From an uncultured Clostridia bacterium (lineage in GTDB: Bacteria; Bacillota; Clostridia; JAAYHZ01): a stretch of DNA of 64,000 bases. The stretch is taken from NCBI GenBank assembly GCA_937894465.1, contig CALCRE010000047.1:11629-75628 (forward strand), read 5' to 3'. Below, piece by piece: positions 34,766 through 43,696 of the stretch; positions within the stretch are counted from its first letter, which is position 1, and the number at the start of each line of letters is the position of its first letter. Position numbers and translations under genes: made by a program. Under the pieces are notes generated by a model that saw nothing but the letters and a program-made list of their open reading frames with translations, did not search any database and had not been told where the DNA came from.

Positions 34766-36589
34766 ATGAAGAAGCTACTGTGTTTACTATTAGCGGTGAT
34801 GTTGGTTACATCCGTTGCAGCTTGCTCAAAGGGGGAAAATGCCCCTGATGGAACAACAGCGGAAGGTGGTACGGAGACGATAAAAGTCGAGGAGAACCCT
34901 TTCAAGGAGTTTTTCGAAATTTCCTGGCTTGTACAAACGAACGAAACCTGGACCGAAAAACGATGGGATCAAAAAGAGTTGGAAAAAATGTTTAACGTGG
35001 ACATTAATGTGTGGCCGGAGAACAGTGGAAATACAGAAAGAATGGCTCAGCTGATTGCAGCCGGGGATATCGCGGACTTCTTCTTTATGCCCGGGGCTCC
35101 CATGGATCCTTACGACATGTATGATAACGGTTTGATCCGGTCGATCACACTGCAACAAATGAAGGATTGGATTCCCAGCTTTGTTAAAGACCTAGATAGA
35201 ATCCCTGTAGGGTACTTATATCATCTTGTACCCGGGAAAACCGACGAATTTATTGGGTTTTCACACAATAGCGTTGGAAACTGTCAATATTTCTATGATG
35301 CGGCCTGTATCAACCTTGACTGGCTTGAAGAGATCGGATACGGAATTGATACAAGTAATTTAAAATCTGCGTATTACGATCCTGAGGGAGAGTTTGCCTA
35401 TTTTAATAACAAACTATTTTTCACACATGATCTATTTTCCTTTGACGAATTTAACGATATCTTGAAAAAGTTCACAGAAAACGACCCTGACGGCAACGGT
35501 GTAGACGATACTTTCGGCATGTTATACCTGCCTGAATCTAGTTCGACGAACTTTACACAAGAAGGATTGTTTGGTTTCGTTGATGATGGCAACTACCTGT
35601 ACAAAGATCCTGTCACAGGTGATCACGTACCTAAGTATGCTTATACACCCTATAAGGATTATTTGGCATGGGTACAAGATACCATTACTAAAGGTTATAT
35701 GGTTAGACTGCCGGGCCAAGGTGGATGGTATGAAGAATATCAAGCTTTAACCCGTTCAAACAAGTTCGGTGTAATGGGTATTAACGGTGGCGGCTATTAC
35801 TCCTTGACCAGTGATGGTTACAGGGTGTTGCCTCCACAAAACATTATTCTTGACACAGACAAAGAAGCCCGTTTTGTTATCGGGCCCCTGTTAAATGGTC
35901 CTAACGGAAGAGCCGGAAGTCGTACATACGGGCTTGATCCATACGCCCCCTTGGGATCTTGGAGACTGCAAATGATTGGTGGCGAGGTAAGTGATGCGAA
36001 ACTTGAAAGAATTTGCGCAATCTTACAACATACTACCTGGGATGAAGGTGGAGATATCTATAAGAGCAAGTATGTACGAGGCATCGAAGGTATTCACTAT
36101 ACTTGGGAAGGTGAGCCTGAAATCAGCATGAGAAAAGTTGTTCCTTTAGCCGAGCAACCTGATGAGTGGAAACACTTTGGTAATCCGTATACATTCGTCC
36201 TATGGAATTTCCCTTCAACTGTACAACAAGGTATCGATAATGCCAAACGTACAGGACAATGGAGCTTTATGACTTATGTGAATGACAACAACTTGTTCCA
36301 ATCTTATGCCATTGACCCTGTAAAACATATCTCAGCGGCTTATATGGGAAGCGAATTGTTTAAGGCTCACAACATTGACAAGAGTGAAGCTAATAATCAG
36401 CTAAATCCCATCATTAGCGACTTTAAAACTCGTACATTGAACGGTGAAATTGCGAATATCAACACGGAATGGACCCAATACATAGATCAACTTTATGCAA
36501 ACGGGCTTCAAATGTTGATAGATAAATACTATAACAATCCGGATTTTGTCGAATATGATCCGGGACAAAAATATACCATGAGAGATTAA
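34766..36589 (+). CDS. Large extracellular solute-binding lipoprotein
   Basis: The 607-residue protein has a lipoprotein signal peptide (KKLLCLLLAVMLVTSVAAC; lipidated Cys at about 20) and a short linker. It then has the periplasmic-binding-protein fold of the large (about 550-residue) family seen in Paenibacillus and clostridial oligosaccharide ABC systems. Residues about 240-251 contain a calcium-loop-like DPDGNGVDD. It should capture a sugar polymer fragment at the cell surface. Unusually, no permease or ATPase gene is adjacent: it has its own promoter and its own terminator (36620). It is a paralogue of the protein at 47857, sharing the ENPF-EF-EISWL start and the calcium loop. Confidence 0.87.
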   Translation: MKKLLCLLLAVMLVTSVAACSKGENAPDGTTAEGGTETIKVEENPFKEFFEISWLVQTNETWTEKRWDQKELEKMFNVDINVWPENSGNTERMAQLIAAGDIADFFFMPGAPMDPYDMYDNGLIRSITLQQMKDWIPSFVKDLDRIPVGYLYHLVPGKTDEFIGFSHNSVGNCQYFYDAACINLDWLEEIGYGIDTSNLKSAYYDPEGEFAYFNNKLFFTHDLFSFDEFNDILKKFTENDPDGNGVDDTFGMLYLPESSSTNFTQEGLFGFVDDGNYLYKDPVTGDHVPKYAYTPYKDYLAWVQDTITKGYMVRLPGQGGWYEEYQALTRSNKFGVMGINGGGYYSLTSDGYRVLPPQNIILDTDKEARFVIGPLLNGPNGRAGSRTYGLDPYAPLGSWRLQMIGGEVSDAKLERICAILQHTTWDEGGDIYKSKYVRGIEGIHYTWEGEPEISMRKVVPLAEQPDEWKHFGNPYTFVLWNFPSTVQQGIDNAKRTGQWSFMTYVNDNNLFQSYAIDPVKHISAAYMGSELFKAHNIDKSEANNQLNPIISDFKTRTLNGEIANINTEWTQYIDQLYANGLQMLIDKYYNNPDFVEYDPGQKYTMRD

Positions 36590-36619
36590 TCATATATCTT
36601 TTGATCATGAAATGTTTGT

Positions 36620-36669
36620 AGGAAGGTGTTTTAAGCGCAATAATTGAGCAACACCTTCCTTTTTCTTTT
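36620..36669 (+). terminator. Intrinsic terminator after the solute-binding lipoprotein
   Basis: AGGAAGGTGTT (36620-36630) pairs with AACACCTTCCT (36650-36660) across a 19-nt loop and is followed by TTTTCTTTT. Confidence 0.82.
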
Positions 36670-36816
36670 GCGGGGAACAGCTTGCATATTTTTGGGTGCT
36701 GTTTAAACTGCAGCTTGTTTTTTGTTGAGAACCGTCCCTATCACATTTCTACAGTATGATAATTCGATATTAACATATACTACCTAACAATAGAAAAATT
36801 GAAAAGGAGTATACTG

Positions 36817-38934
36817 ATGAACACAAATCAAAATGGGTTAAATATGAATGAACATGCTAAGAACAATCAACTTGCTGCATTTAGGGTAAAGCATGATGAC
36901 CAGGTTCTTACAACCGACCAGGGAGTTCATGTATCGAATACCGATGATTCGCTAACGGCAGGGGCACGTGGTCCTACTTTGATGGAGGATTTTCATTTCC
37001 GTGAAAAACTGACGCATTTTGATCACGAACGTATTCCTGAACGTGTTGTGCACGCAAGAGGATTTGGTGTGCATGGTTATTTCCAAGTATATGAACCTAT
37101 GACACAGTTGACTAAAGCGAAGTTCCTTCAGGATCCTAATGTAAAAACACCGGTGTTTACACGTTTTTCTACCGTAGTAGGTTCTAGGGGGTCAGCGGAC
37201 ACTGTAAGAGATGTTCGCGGATTTGCTGTAAAATTTTACACAGAGGATGGAAACCTTGATATTACAGGTAATAATATGCCCATATTTTTTATACAGGATG
37301 CCATCAAATTTCCTGATCTTGTTCATGCAATCAAACCGGAACCGGACAATGAAATACCGCAAGCAGCTTCTGCTCATGACACTTTTTGGGACTTTGTCGT
37401 TAACACCCCGGAATTGACCCATATGATAATGTGGTTGATGTCTGACCGTGCTATTCCGCGTAGTTATCGAATGATGGAAGGTTTTGGAGTTAACACTTTT
37501 AGACTGATCAATGAACAAGGCATTGCACGTTTTGTGCGATTTCATTGGAAGCCTTTGTTAGGTGTCCATTCCCTTGTATGGGATGAAGCACAAAAAATAT
37601 CCGGAAAAGATCCTGACTTCCACCGACGTGATATATGGGATGCCATTAATAAAGGGGAATTTCCTGAATATGAATTCGGCATCCAAGTAATCGAAGAGCA
37701 AGATGAGTTCAAGTTTGGTTTTGATATTTTGGATCCTACGAAATTTTGGCCGGAAGAATTAATCCCTGTAAAAATCATTGGGAAAATGACACTGAATAAA
37801 AATGTCGAAAACTTTTTTGCTGAAACAGAGCAGGTGGCATTTTGTCCGTCAAATATTGTGCCCGGTCTGGATTTCAGTAATGATCCTCTGTTGCAAGGCA
37901 GATTGTTCTCTTATTTGGATACCCAACTGATCCGCTTAGGGGGACCTAACTTCCATGAAATTCCGATCAATCGCTCCATAGCACCGGTTCATAATAATCA
38001 AAGAGACGGTTACCACAGAATGACCATTGATCATGGTAAAGTGAGCTATTCACCGAATTCATTGGCAAACAACCGACCAAACCCCTGCGAGACGAGTGGA
38101 TATCAGCATTACCAAGAGAAGGTGGAGGGTGTGAAGATCAGAGCTAGAAGCCTAAGCTTCCAAGATCATTTTTCCCAGGCGACTATGTTCTGGAATAGTA
38201 TGTCACCTCCTGAAAAGCAACACATTATAAATGCTTTTCAATTTGAAGTGGGCAGTGTCAAGGACAAGCAAATAAAACAACGGGTTGTGGATTTGTTTAA
38301 CAATGTGGATCATGAGCTTGCAAAGCAAATCGCTATAGGTGTTGGTGCTACGCAACCCGGTAGCGGTAGAACAGGTGCTTCGGAAACTTCCCCTGCAGTC
38401 AGTCAACTAAATACTATTATGACGGCAAAAACAAGGAAAGTCGCCATTCTGGCAGAAGACGGATTCAATCATGCAGAGGTTTCCAAGTTGATGAATAGTT
38501 TAAACGGAGCAGGAGTTTGCTTTGAGGTGATCAGTAAAAACTTAGGCACTATAAAAAGCAGTGACCAAAAAGAACTGGAGGTTGTGAAGAATCATCATAC
38601 AGGCACCTCTGTCTTATACGACGCTGTTTATGTTGCAGGTGGTAGAGCAAGTGTGGATGCAATGCTTGAATGCGGAGAGGCACTCCATTTTGTCAATGAG
38701 GCTTTTAAACACTGCAAAACAGTAGGCGCTGCCAATGAAGGTGTGGATCTGTTGAAAGTTAGCAGTATTACAGGGGTTAACTATTCCAAAGGAGAGAATA
38801 TTGTTTCAGAGCTTGGTGTGCTCACCCAAAACAAAGCTGATAATTTAACGGAATTTTGTAAACAGTTTATTGATGCAATCGCAAAACACCGCCACTGGGA
38901 ACGCGAAAGCGTCAAGGGCACTGTTCCGGCTTAA
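36817..38934 (+). CDS. katE: Catalase, large-subunit (HPII/KatE) type
   Basis: The 705-residue enzyme breaks down hydrogen peroxide to water and oxygen. The distal haem histidine lies in VVHARGFGVHGYF, the asparagine in NNMPIFFIQDA, and the proximal tyrosine in RLFSYLDTQ. The last 170 residues (KVAILAEDGFNHAEV onward) form the DJ-1/PfpI-like domain found only in clade-2 large-subunit catalases. ATG 36817 has AAAAGGAG upstream; an in-frame start further up (36799) overlaps that site and is rejected. It implies exposure to oxygen. The gene is monocistronic apart from a possible tiny peptide gene after it. Confidence 0.95.
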   Translation: MNTNQNGLNMNEHAKNNQLAAFRVKHDDQVLTTDQGVHVSNTDDSLTAGARGPTLMEDFHFREKLTHFDHERIPERVVHARGFGVHGYFQVYEPMTQLTKAKFLQDPNVKTPVFTRFSTVVGSRGSADTVRDVRGFAVKFYTEDGNLDITGNNMPIFFIQDAIKFPDLVHAIKPEPDNEIPQAASAHDTFWDFVVNTPELTHMIMWLMSDRAIPRSYRMMEGFGVNTFRLINEQGIARFVRFHWKPLLGVHSLVWDEAQKISGKDPDFHRRDIWDAINKGEFPEYEFGIQVIEEQDEFKFGFDILDPTKFWPEELIPVKIIGKMTLNKNVENFFAETEQVAFCPSNIVPGLDFSNDPLLQGRLFSYLDTQLIRLGGPNFHEIPINRSIAPVHNNQRDGYHRMTIDHGKVSYSPNSLANNRPNPCETSGYQHYQEKVEGVKIRARSLSFQDHFSQATMFWNSMSPPEKQHIINAFQFEVGSVKDKQIKQRVVDLFNNVDHELAKQIAIGVGATQPGSGRTGASETSPAVSQLNTIMTAKTRKVAILAEDGFNHAEVSKLMNSLNGAGVCFEVISKNLGTIKSSDQKELEVVKNHHTGTSVLYDAVYVAGGRASVDAMLECGEALHFVNEAFKHCKTVGAANEGVDLLKVSSITGVNYSKGENIVSELGVLTQNKADNLTEFCKQFIDAIAKHRHWERESVKGTVPA

Positions 38935-38956
38935 ATAAACGAAAGGAACTAAAACC

Positions 38957-39043
38957 ATGCATCAATTTATAACGGTTGTATGGAAATCCGTTTTAATTTT
39001 TGTCGAATTAGTAGGAGGTTGTGTGCTTACGTTGTACAAATGA
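38957..39043 (+). CDS. Possible small hydrophobic peptide (28 aa) downstream of catalase
   Basis: ATG 38957 is preceded by GAAAGGA (38941-38947) and opens a 28-codon frame (MHQFITVVWKSVLIFVELV...) ending at 39043. The product would be a single membrane helix with a short tail. No known family. The site and hydrophobicity make it a candidate small protein, but a chance frame is equally possible. Confidence 0.3.
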   Translation: MHQFITVVWKSVLIFVELVGGCVLTLYK

Positions 39044-39144
39044 TTGAGTGAATGTGGTTTTTTCCTTCATTTAAAAAGCTTGAAATTCAGAAAGATAGCC
39101 GAAGGATGGTTTGTATGTCAGCTTGAAGAAAGGCCATTTACACA

Positions 39145-39585
39145 ATGTTCAAAAAGTTGAGGACTAAAGTACAAAGCGGTTTTGGTGCAAAGAGAACCAT
39201 ACTGATGGGCATAGGGTCTGTTTTCGTCGGGTTAGGATTGCTGGGTATCCTTTTACCTGTTCTTCCTACCACTCCTTTTTTGCTGATTGCTTCTGCATGC
39301 TACTTCAAATCATCAGAAAAGTGTTATTGGCGTTTATTGAGCAACCGATTTTGCGGTCATATTCTTAGAGGCTACAGGGAAGGTAGAGGCATTCCCATTA
39401 GAACAAAGCTTTTTGCCATATCAATGATATGGTTGAGTATTCCACTATCAATTCGTTATGTGATTTCTTCTGTTCTCATCAAGGTGCTTATATCGGTAAT
39501 TGCTATGGTTGTGACGGTTTACTTGATTTTAATCAAAGCAAAAGATGACATAAGTAATGATGTTATCTTCAAAGCAGACGAGTAA
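39145..39585 (+). CDS. DUF454 (YbaN-like) membrane protein
   Basis: The 146-residue protein has the DUF454 hallmark LGILLPVLPTTPFLLIASACYFKSS in its first hairpin, then YREGRGIP and two C-terminal membrane helices (about 90-132). It sits in the cytoplasmic membrane. The role is unknown, though homologues are found near haem and redox genes, which is consistent with the catalase just upstream. ATG 39145 has a weak AGAAAGG site. Confidence 0.85.
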   Translation: MFKKLRTKVQSGFGAKRTILMGIGSVFVGLGLLGILLPVLPTTPFLLIASACYFKSSEKCYWRLLSNRFCGHILRGYREGRGIPIRTKLFAISMIWLSIPLSIRYVISSVLIKVLISVIAMVVTVYLILIKAKDDISNDVIFKADE

Positions 39586-39754
39586 GAAAAATTATGGTAA
39601 ATAGATCAAGGCGCTTTTTGGAACTTTTAATTCTACTTAGCGCTTTGCTTATATACATCAAACTTTCTTAAAAAGCTTAAGTTAACATAAAAAAGGTTGT
39701 ATAGTGACGCATTTGCCGTTATTATGTTACTAGATAATTTGTGAGGTAACATGT

Positions 39755-40207
39755 ATGGGAATGGATCGTCACGATAAAAGGATACCTTGGAGTACCTTTT
39801 TAAAGGATGTTTTCATCTGTTCGTTGGGTTCGTATGGTGGCCCCGAAGCACACTTTGGTGTCTTTACCGACCAATTGGTAACCAAGAAAAAATATTTGAC
39901 AGAAGAAGAGTTGGCTGAACTGATCGCATTGACCATCATTTTGCCCGGTCCTAGCAGCACACAAACCATTGTGGCTGTCGGTCATAAGGTGGGAGGGCAA
40001 GGTTTGGCGCTTTTAACCATGTTGGCATGGTCTTTACCTGTTCTTGTGCTAATGACTTTGCTTTCTTTCTTGATTCCGTTCTTAGGAAATATCACCGGTT
40101 TTAAAGAAGGGCTCCGTTACATCGGCCCAATGGCGGTAGGCTTTATATTCATAGCAGCTTTTCGCATCGGGAAAAGCGTCATAAAGGATAAAATCACTTT
40201 TTTGTGA
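39755..40207 (+). pseudogene. chrA: Truncated chromate transporter (ChrA family)
   Basis: The frame encodes 150 residues from the first half of a ChrA/CHR domain: FLKDVFICSLGSYGGPEAHFGVF, ELIALTIILPGPSSTQTIVAVGHKVGG, then three membrane helices, and stops abruptly at KDKITFL. Even the single-domain form of the family needs about 175-200 residues, and the two-domain form about 390. The end of the domain is therefore missing and the next gene follows 13 bp later. ATG 39755 has GAGGT upstream, so it may still be translated. A very short functional half-CHR protein cannot be excluded. Confidence 0.65.
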
Positions 40208-40220
40208 GGTTATAAAGGTT

Positions 40221-40649
40221 TTGTACGAGCCTGATTTGGAAAGGATCTACAGAGCGATATCCATGCTTCAAACATACGCATGTATGGAAAACAAGGGAGC
40301 ATATGAAGGGCTGCTTCAATATTACGAGAGCTTAGGTTCCGCAGAAACCCTTGAGGATGTTCACCTGAGAAAGAGAATTGTTGAGGTGCTTGGAAGGTTT
40401 GACTCAGAAAGAAGAGTCATAGAGGCTTATGTTAACGAATTGAAACGCTCACCGTCAAACAACACCACAAATCAATTGTATCAATTGATATTGGATCGTC
40501 TGAATAAGGCTGATCATGAAATTGTCAGTGAATTGTTATGGAAGCTGCTGGAGGAGAAAAAGTATAGTACCAAGATGAAGAATAAGATCACGGTAATTGC
40601 AGAAGGATATGATGACGATGAATATGAAAGAGGATATTTTTTTCTATGA
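40221..40649 (+). CDS. Unknown helical protein preceding the ANT(6) gene
   Basis: The 142-residue protein starts at TTG 40221 after AAAGG and is predicted to be helical and soluble, without a known motif. Its stop overlaps the following adenylyltransferase start in ATGA, which implies coupled translation and related function. I do not recognise the family; the paired-helix pattern (YACMENKGAYEGLLQYYESLGS) is compatible with an alpha-solenoid. Confidence 0.65.
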   Translation: MYEPDLERIYRAISMLQTYACMENKGAYEGLLQYYESLGSAETLEDVHLRKRIVEVLGRFDSERRVIEAYVNELKRSPSNNTTNQLYQLILDRLNKADHEIVSELLWKLLEEKKYSTKMKNKITVIAEGYDDDEYERGYFFL

Positions 40650-41485
40650 GAACCCAACAAGAATTTATGGGCACAATCCATGATTTTGCAAAACTACATG
40701 AAAAGATACGTGTGGTAACAATTGAAGGCTCTCGTACCAATGTTAATGTTCCAAAAGATGAGTTTCAAGATTTCGACATCACCTTTTTTGTGACGGACAT
40801 GAATTCTTTTTTATCAAATGATGAATGGCTTGCATGTTTCGGTAAAATTCTGATCTTGCAAAAGCCGGAAAACATGGTGTTATTTCCATCGGAAGAAGAA
40901 GGTTTCTCTTATCTTATGATGTTTGATGATTACTTGAAGATGGATTTAACATTATTACCTCTGGAAGAATGGAATGAATACTTACTTCGAGAGCCTTTGG
41001 CCGAAATTTTACTGGATAAGGACGGTATCGTTAAGGTGAATGTGGTACCAAGTGATGAAAGCTTCCATGTAAAGAAGCCCACAGAGCGGGAGTTTGACGA
41101 TTGCTGCAATGAATTTTGGTTTGTAACCACCTATGTCGTAAAGGGATTGTGTCGAAAGGAAATATTGTTTGCCAATCATCATATGGATCAAATCTTACGA
41201 AGAGAATTATTGCGGATGATCTCTTGGAAGGTGGGGATAGAAACGAATTTTTCACTAAGTGTAGGTAAACATTATAAATATCTGGATCAATATGTCTCGA
41301 AAGAGTTGTGGGACAAGCTGTTATCCACCTACGTTATAGATTCCTATGAAAATGTTTGGAAGTCATTGCTCACATGTAATGAATTATTTCGGAGAGTATC
41401 TAGAGAAGTAGCTGAAAAACTAAAGTTTTTCTATCCTGATTATGATCGGAATGTGTCCGGATATGTGAAGGATATGGAGCAATAA
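40646..41485 (+). CDS. ant(6): Aminoglycoside 6-adenylyltransferase, ANT(6)-like
   Basis: The 279-residue enzyme is close to the AadE/AadK family along its full length. GSRTNVNVPKDEFQDFDI (28-45) is the nucleotidyltransferase motif with G28-S29 and the metal-binding D42 and D44; KMDLTLLP adds the third acidic residue. REFDDCCNEFW and GLCRKEILFA are family signatures. ANT(6) enzymes adenylylate streptomycin. Whether this chromosomal copy confers resistance is not shown by sequence. It overlaps the preceding gene by 4 bp. Confidence 0.9.
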   Translation: MRTQQEFMGTIHDFAKLHEKIRVVTIEGSRTNVNVPKDEFQDFDITFFVTDMNSFLSNDEWLACFGKILILQKPENMVLFPSEEEGFSYLMMFDDYLKMDLTLLPLEEWNEYLLREPLAEILLDKDGIVKVNVVPSDESFHVKKPTEREFDDCCNEFWFVTTYVVKGLCRKEILFANHHMDQILRRELLRMISWKVGIETNFSLSVGKHYKYLDQYVSKELWDKLLSTYVIDSYENVWKSLLTCNELFRRVSREVAEKLKFFYPDYDRNVSGYVKDMEQ

Positions 41486-41519
41486 TATTCAAAGTAATTA
41501 ACCAGGAGGAGTAAATGAT

Positions 41520-42089
41520 ATGGAGAAGAATATTGCTAACAAACTGTCTTTGGACCGACAACAAGAATTGCTCCAAATATTAAAGGAACGTTTTGAGAAA
41601 AACAGAAAATATCATCAAAACATAGAGTGGAACCATGTGCAAGAGAAGCTGTTGGCTAATCTGGAAAAGTTATGGTCTCTTGATCAAATGGAAATCACCG
41701 GTGGGGAACCGGATGTGATTGGTTATGATAAAAAAACCGATGAATATATTTTTGTTGATTGCTCCCCTGAAACACCAAAAGGCCGTAGAAGTATATGCTA
41801 CGACCGACAAGCATTGGAGTCCAGAAAGCAAAACAAACCGGAAACCAGTGCGATGGATATGGCATTTGCTATGGGGATCGAAATGTTAACCGAGGAACAA
41901 TACCGGACACTACAAGAGCTTGGTGAATTTGACACCAAAACTTCCAGTTGGTTGAAAACACCGGACAGCATAAGAAAATTGGGAGGCGCACTCTTTTGTG
42001 ACCGCCGTTACAACAGGGTTTTTGTATATCACAATGGTGCGGAATCCTATTACGCAGTCCGGGGATTTCGCGGTATGTTAAGGGTGTAA
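41520..42089 (+). CDS. DUF4256 domain protein
   Basis: The 189-residue soluble protein matches DUF4256: LLQILKERFEKN, MEITGGEPDVIGYD, DCSPETPKGRRSICYDRQAL and DFGxxT-type C-terminal TSSWLKTP. Function unknown. ATG 41520 has AGGAGGAG upstream. It converges with the acetyltransferase gene; the two stop codons are 2 bp apart. Confidence 0.82.
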   Translation: MEKNIANKLSLDRQQELLQILKERFEKNRKYHQNIEWNHVQEKLLANLEKLWSLDQMEITGGEPDVIGYDKKTDEYIFVDCSPETPKGRRSICYDRQALESRKQNKPETSAMDMAFAMGIEMLTEEQYRTLQELGEFDTKTSSWLKTPDSIRKLGGALFCDRRYNRVFVYHNGAESYYAVRGFRGMLRV

Positions 42090-42091
42090 GG

Positions 42092-42733
42092 TTATTCTTC
42101 CGGTACTTTGCAATCGGCCAGTATATCAGGTTTGTAACGCATGCTGTCCTCTTCCGTGATTTGACGAATCACTTTACAGGGCACACCGGCGGCAATAGAA
42201 TTCGGCGGGATGTCACGGGTTACCACACTTCCTGCGCCTATGACACATCCGTCTCCTATTGTGACGCCACCGCAAACAGTGACGTTGGCTGAGAGCCACA
42301 CATCATTTCCTATTGTGACGGGCTTGGCATAACACATATGCTTTGGCTCGCCGTTTTGATTAATCATGGTGCGACGTTCCGAGGCAATGAGGGGATGAAT
42401 GGGTGTCACAATGGTTACGTTAGGGCCAAAACTGCAATGATCCCCAATAGTGACATTTGCATCATCTTGAATGGTCAGGTTATAGTTGCCGAAGAATCGA
42501 TCTCCGATTTGGGTATGGATGCCATAATGAAAGAAGACCGGCCCTTGGATAAAGCAGTTCTTTCCTCTTTTCCCTACGAGTTTAGCCAAAATAGCTTCCC
42601 GTTCTTCCGTTTCATCTTCTAATGTACGGCTATACAAACTGCTTAGGTTATGAGCGCGTAATTTGATCGCTCGCAATTCAGGAGCACCCGGGGCAAATAG
42701 AATACCTTGCATGATTCGTTTTTCTTCACTCAT
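42092..42733 (-). CDS. Sugar O-acetyltransferase (maltose/galactoside type, left-handed beta-helix)
   Basis: The 213-residue enzyme has hexapeptide repeats (IGDRFFGNYNLTIQDDANVTIGD, IGNDVWLSANVTVCGGVTIGD, GAGSVVTRDIP) forming a trimeric left-handed beta-helix. PIHPL contains the catalytic histidine of the LacA/Maa group. It moves acetyl from acetyl-CoA to a sugar hydroxyl. It lies 13 bp after the TIM-barrel gene on the same strand, so both are probably in one operon. Confidence 0.9.
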   Translation of the reverse strand: MSEEKRIMQGILFAPGAPELRAIKLRAHNLSSLYSRTLEDETEEREAILAKLVGKRGKNCFIQGPVFFHYGIHTQIGDRFFGNYNLTIQDDANVTIGDHCSFGPNVTIVTPIHPLIASERRTMINQNGEPKHMCYAKPVTIGNDVWLSANVTVCGGVTIGDGCVIGAGSVVTRDIPPNSIAAGVPCKVIRQITEEDSMRYKPDILADCKVPEE

Positions 42734-42746
42734 TTAATTTTTTCTC

Positions 42747-43526
42747 CTAATCTTCTGATAAAGGACTTTTAATCCCTTTGCTTATTATATATTCAAAACT
42801 TTCTCTTGCACAGACAAATGCATCTTTCCGGAAACTTTCCTGCTCGGCTAATCCCCACTGGACACCGGTACGCCGGCATGCTTCAAATATGAGAGGCCAA
42901 CGGATTTGCCCTTGCCCTGCAGGGACCAAATACTCTTTATCGTCAGAGAATACTGCAGAGTCTTTTATATGGCAGATTTGTATCCGTCCTTTGTAACGTT
43001 CTAAAAGCCCGACAGGGTCAATTTCGGCTTTTACGGCGTGGTATATGCAAAAAACCAACCCTATATCCTCCGGTAGCATTTCCATTACCAGATCCACAGC
43101 GCTAACACCTCTTACTTTTGCAAAATTAAAACTTACCGGATGGTATGTCAGCTGGATTCCATGATTCTCTAGTACCTTTGACATATGAACCATATCAGTG
43201 CAAAATGCTTGGATCCCTTCCGGGTTCATTTGGCTTTCAGGGATGGTGCTGACACAGAGGCTGGGGCTGTTCCACACTTTGTTCATGGTGATATATAGAT
43301 CGAGGTTGTTCTTGACATTGGAAAAGCTGTCTTGGGTGGCAATACAGGTAAGGCCTGTCTCTTGTAAGGCTTCCTTTACAGATTCGAAAGGCACATCCGG
43401 GTGAATCCATTGAAGCTGCAGATGTCGGTAACCGATGTCTTTAAGCTTTGCAAAGGTGGATAGGACATCCGAAGCTGTGGTAAGGTAATCTTTAAGGCTG
43501 GATGCTTGATAGCCGATAGTAGTCAT
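42747..43526 (-). CDS. Sugar phosphate isomerase/epimerase family protein (TIM barrel)
   Basis: The 259-residue protein matches the AP-endonuclease-2 / xylose-isomerase-like TIM barrel. Metal-binding positions are seen in LTYHPVSFNF, IYHAVKAEIDP, CHIKDS and AEQES. Members isomerise sugars, inositols or hydroxypyruvate-type ketoacids; the specific substrate is unknown. It is the first gene of a two-gene reverse-strand operon with the acetyltransferase. Confidence 0.85.
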   Translation of the reverse strand: MTTIGYQASSLKDYLTTASDVLSTFAKLKDIGYRHLQLQWIHPDVPFESVKEALQETGLTCIATQDSFSNVKNNLDLYITMNKVWNSPSLCVSTIPESQMNPEGIQAFCTDMVHMSKVLENHGIQLTYHPVSFNFAKVRGVSAVDLVMEMLPEDIGLVFCIYHAVKAEIDPVGLLERYKGRIQICHIKDSAVFSDDKEYLVPAGQGQIRWPLIFEACRRTGVQWGLAEQESFRKDAFVCARESFEYIISKGIKSPLSED

Positions 43527-43696
43527 AGAAATCCTCCTTTGACGAACATAAGATAAATGTTTTAACTATTTGAAACAACCCTACATCAAAAATAAAGTAA
43601 AGTCAATGAAGTGTCTGTTTACAAACAAAGGCCAAATGGGATAAATTATATTGTGTTTAATAAAAGAAAAATAGATTCAAGGTAAAAGGAGAGCCC

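Noticed and set aside
36661..36816. A PerR or Fur box before catalase
   Set aside because: The AT-rich segment around 36755 resembles TATGATAATTCGATATTA, but symmetry is too poor to call a PerR site.
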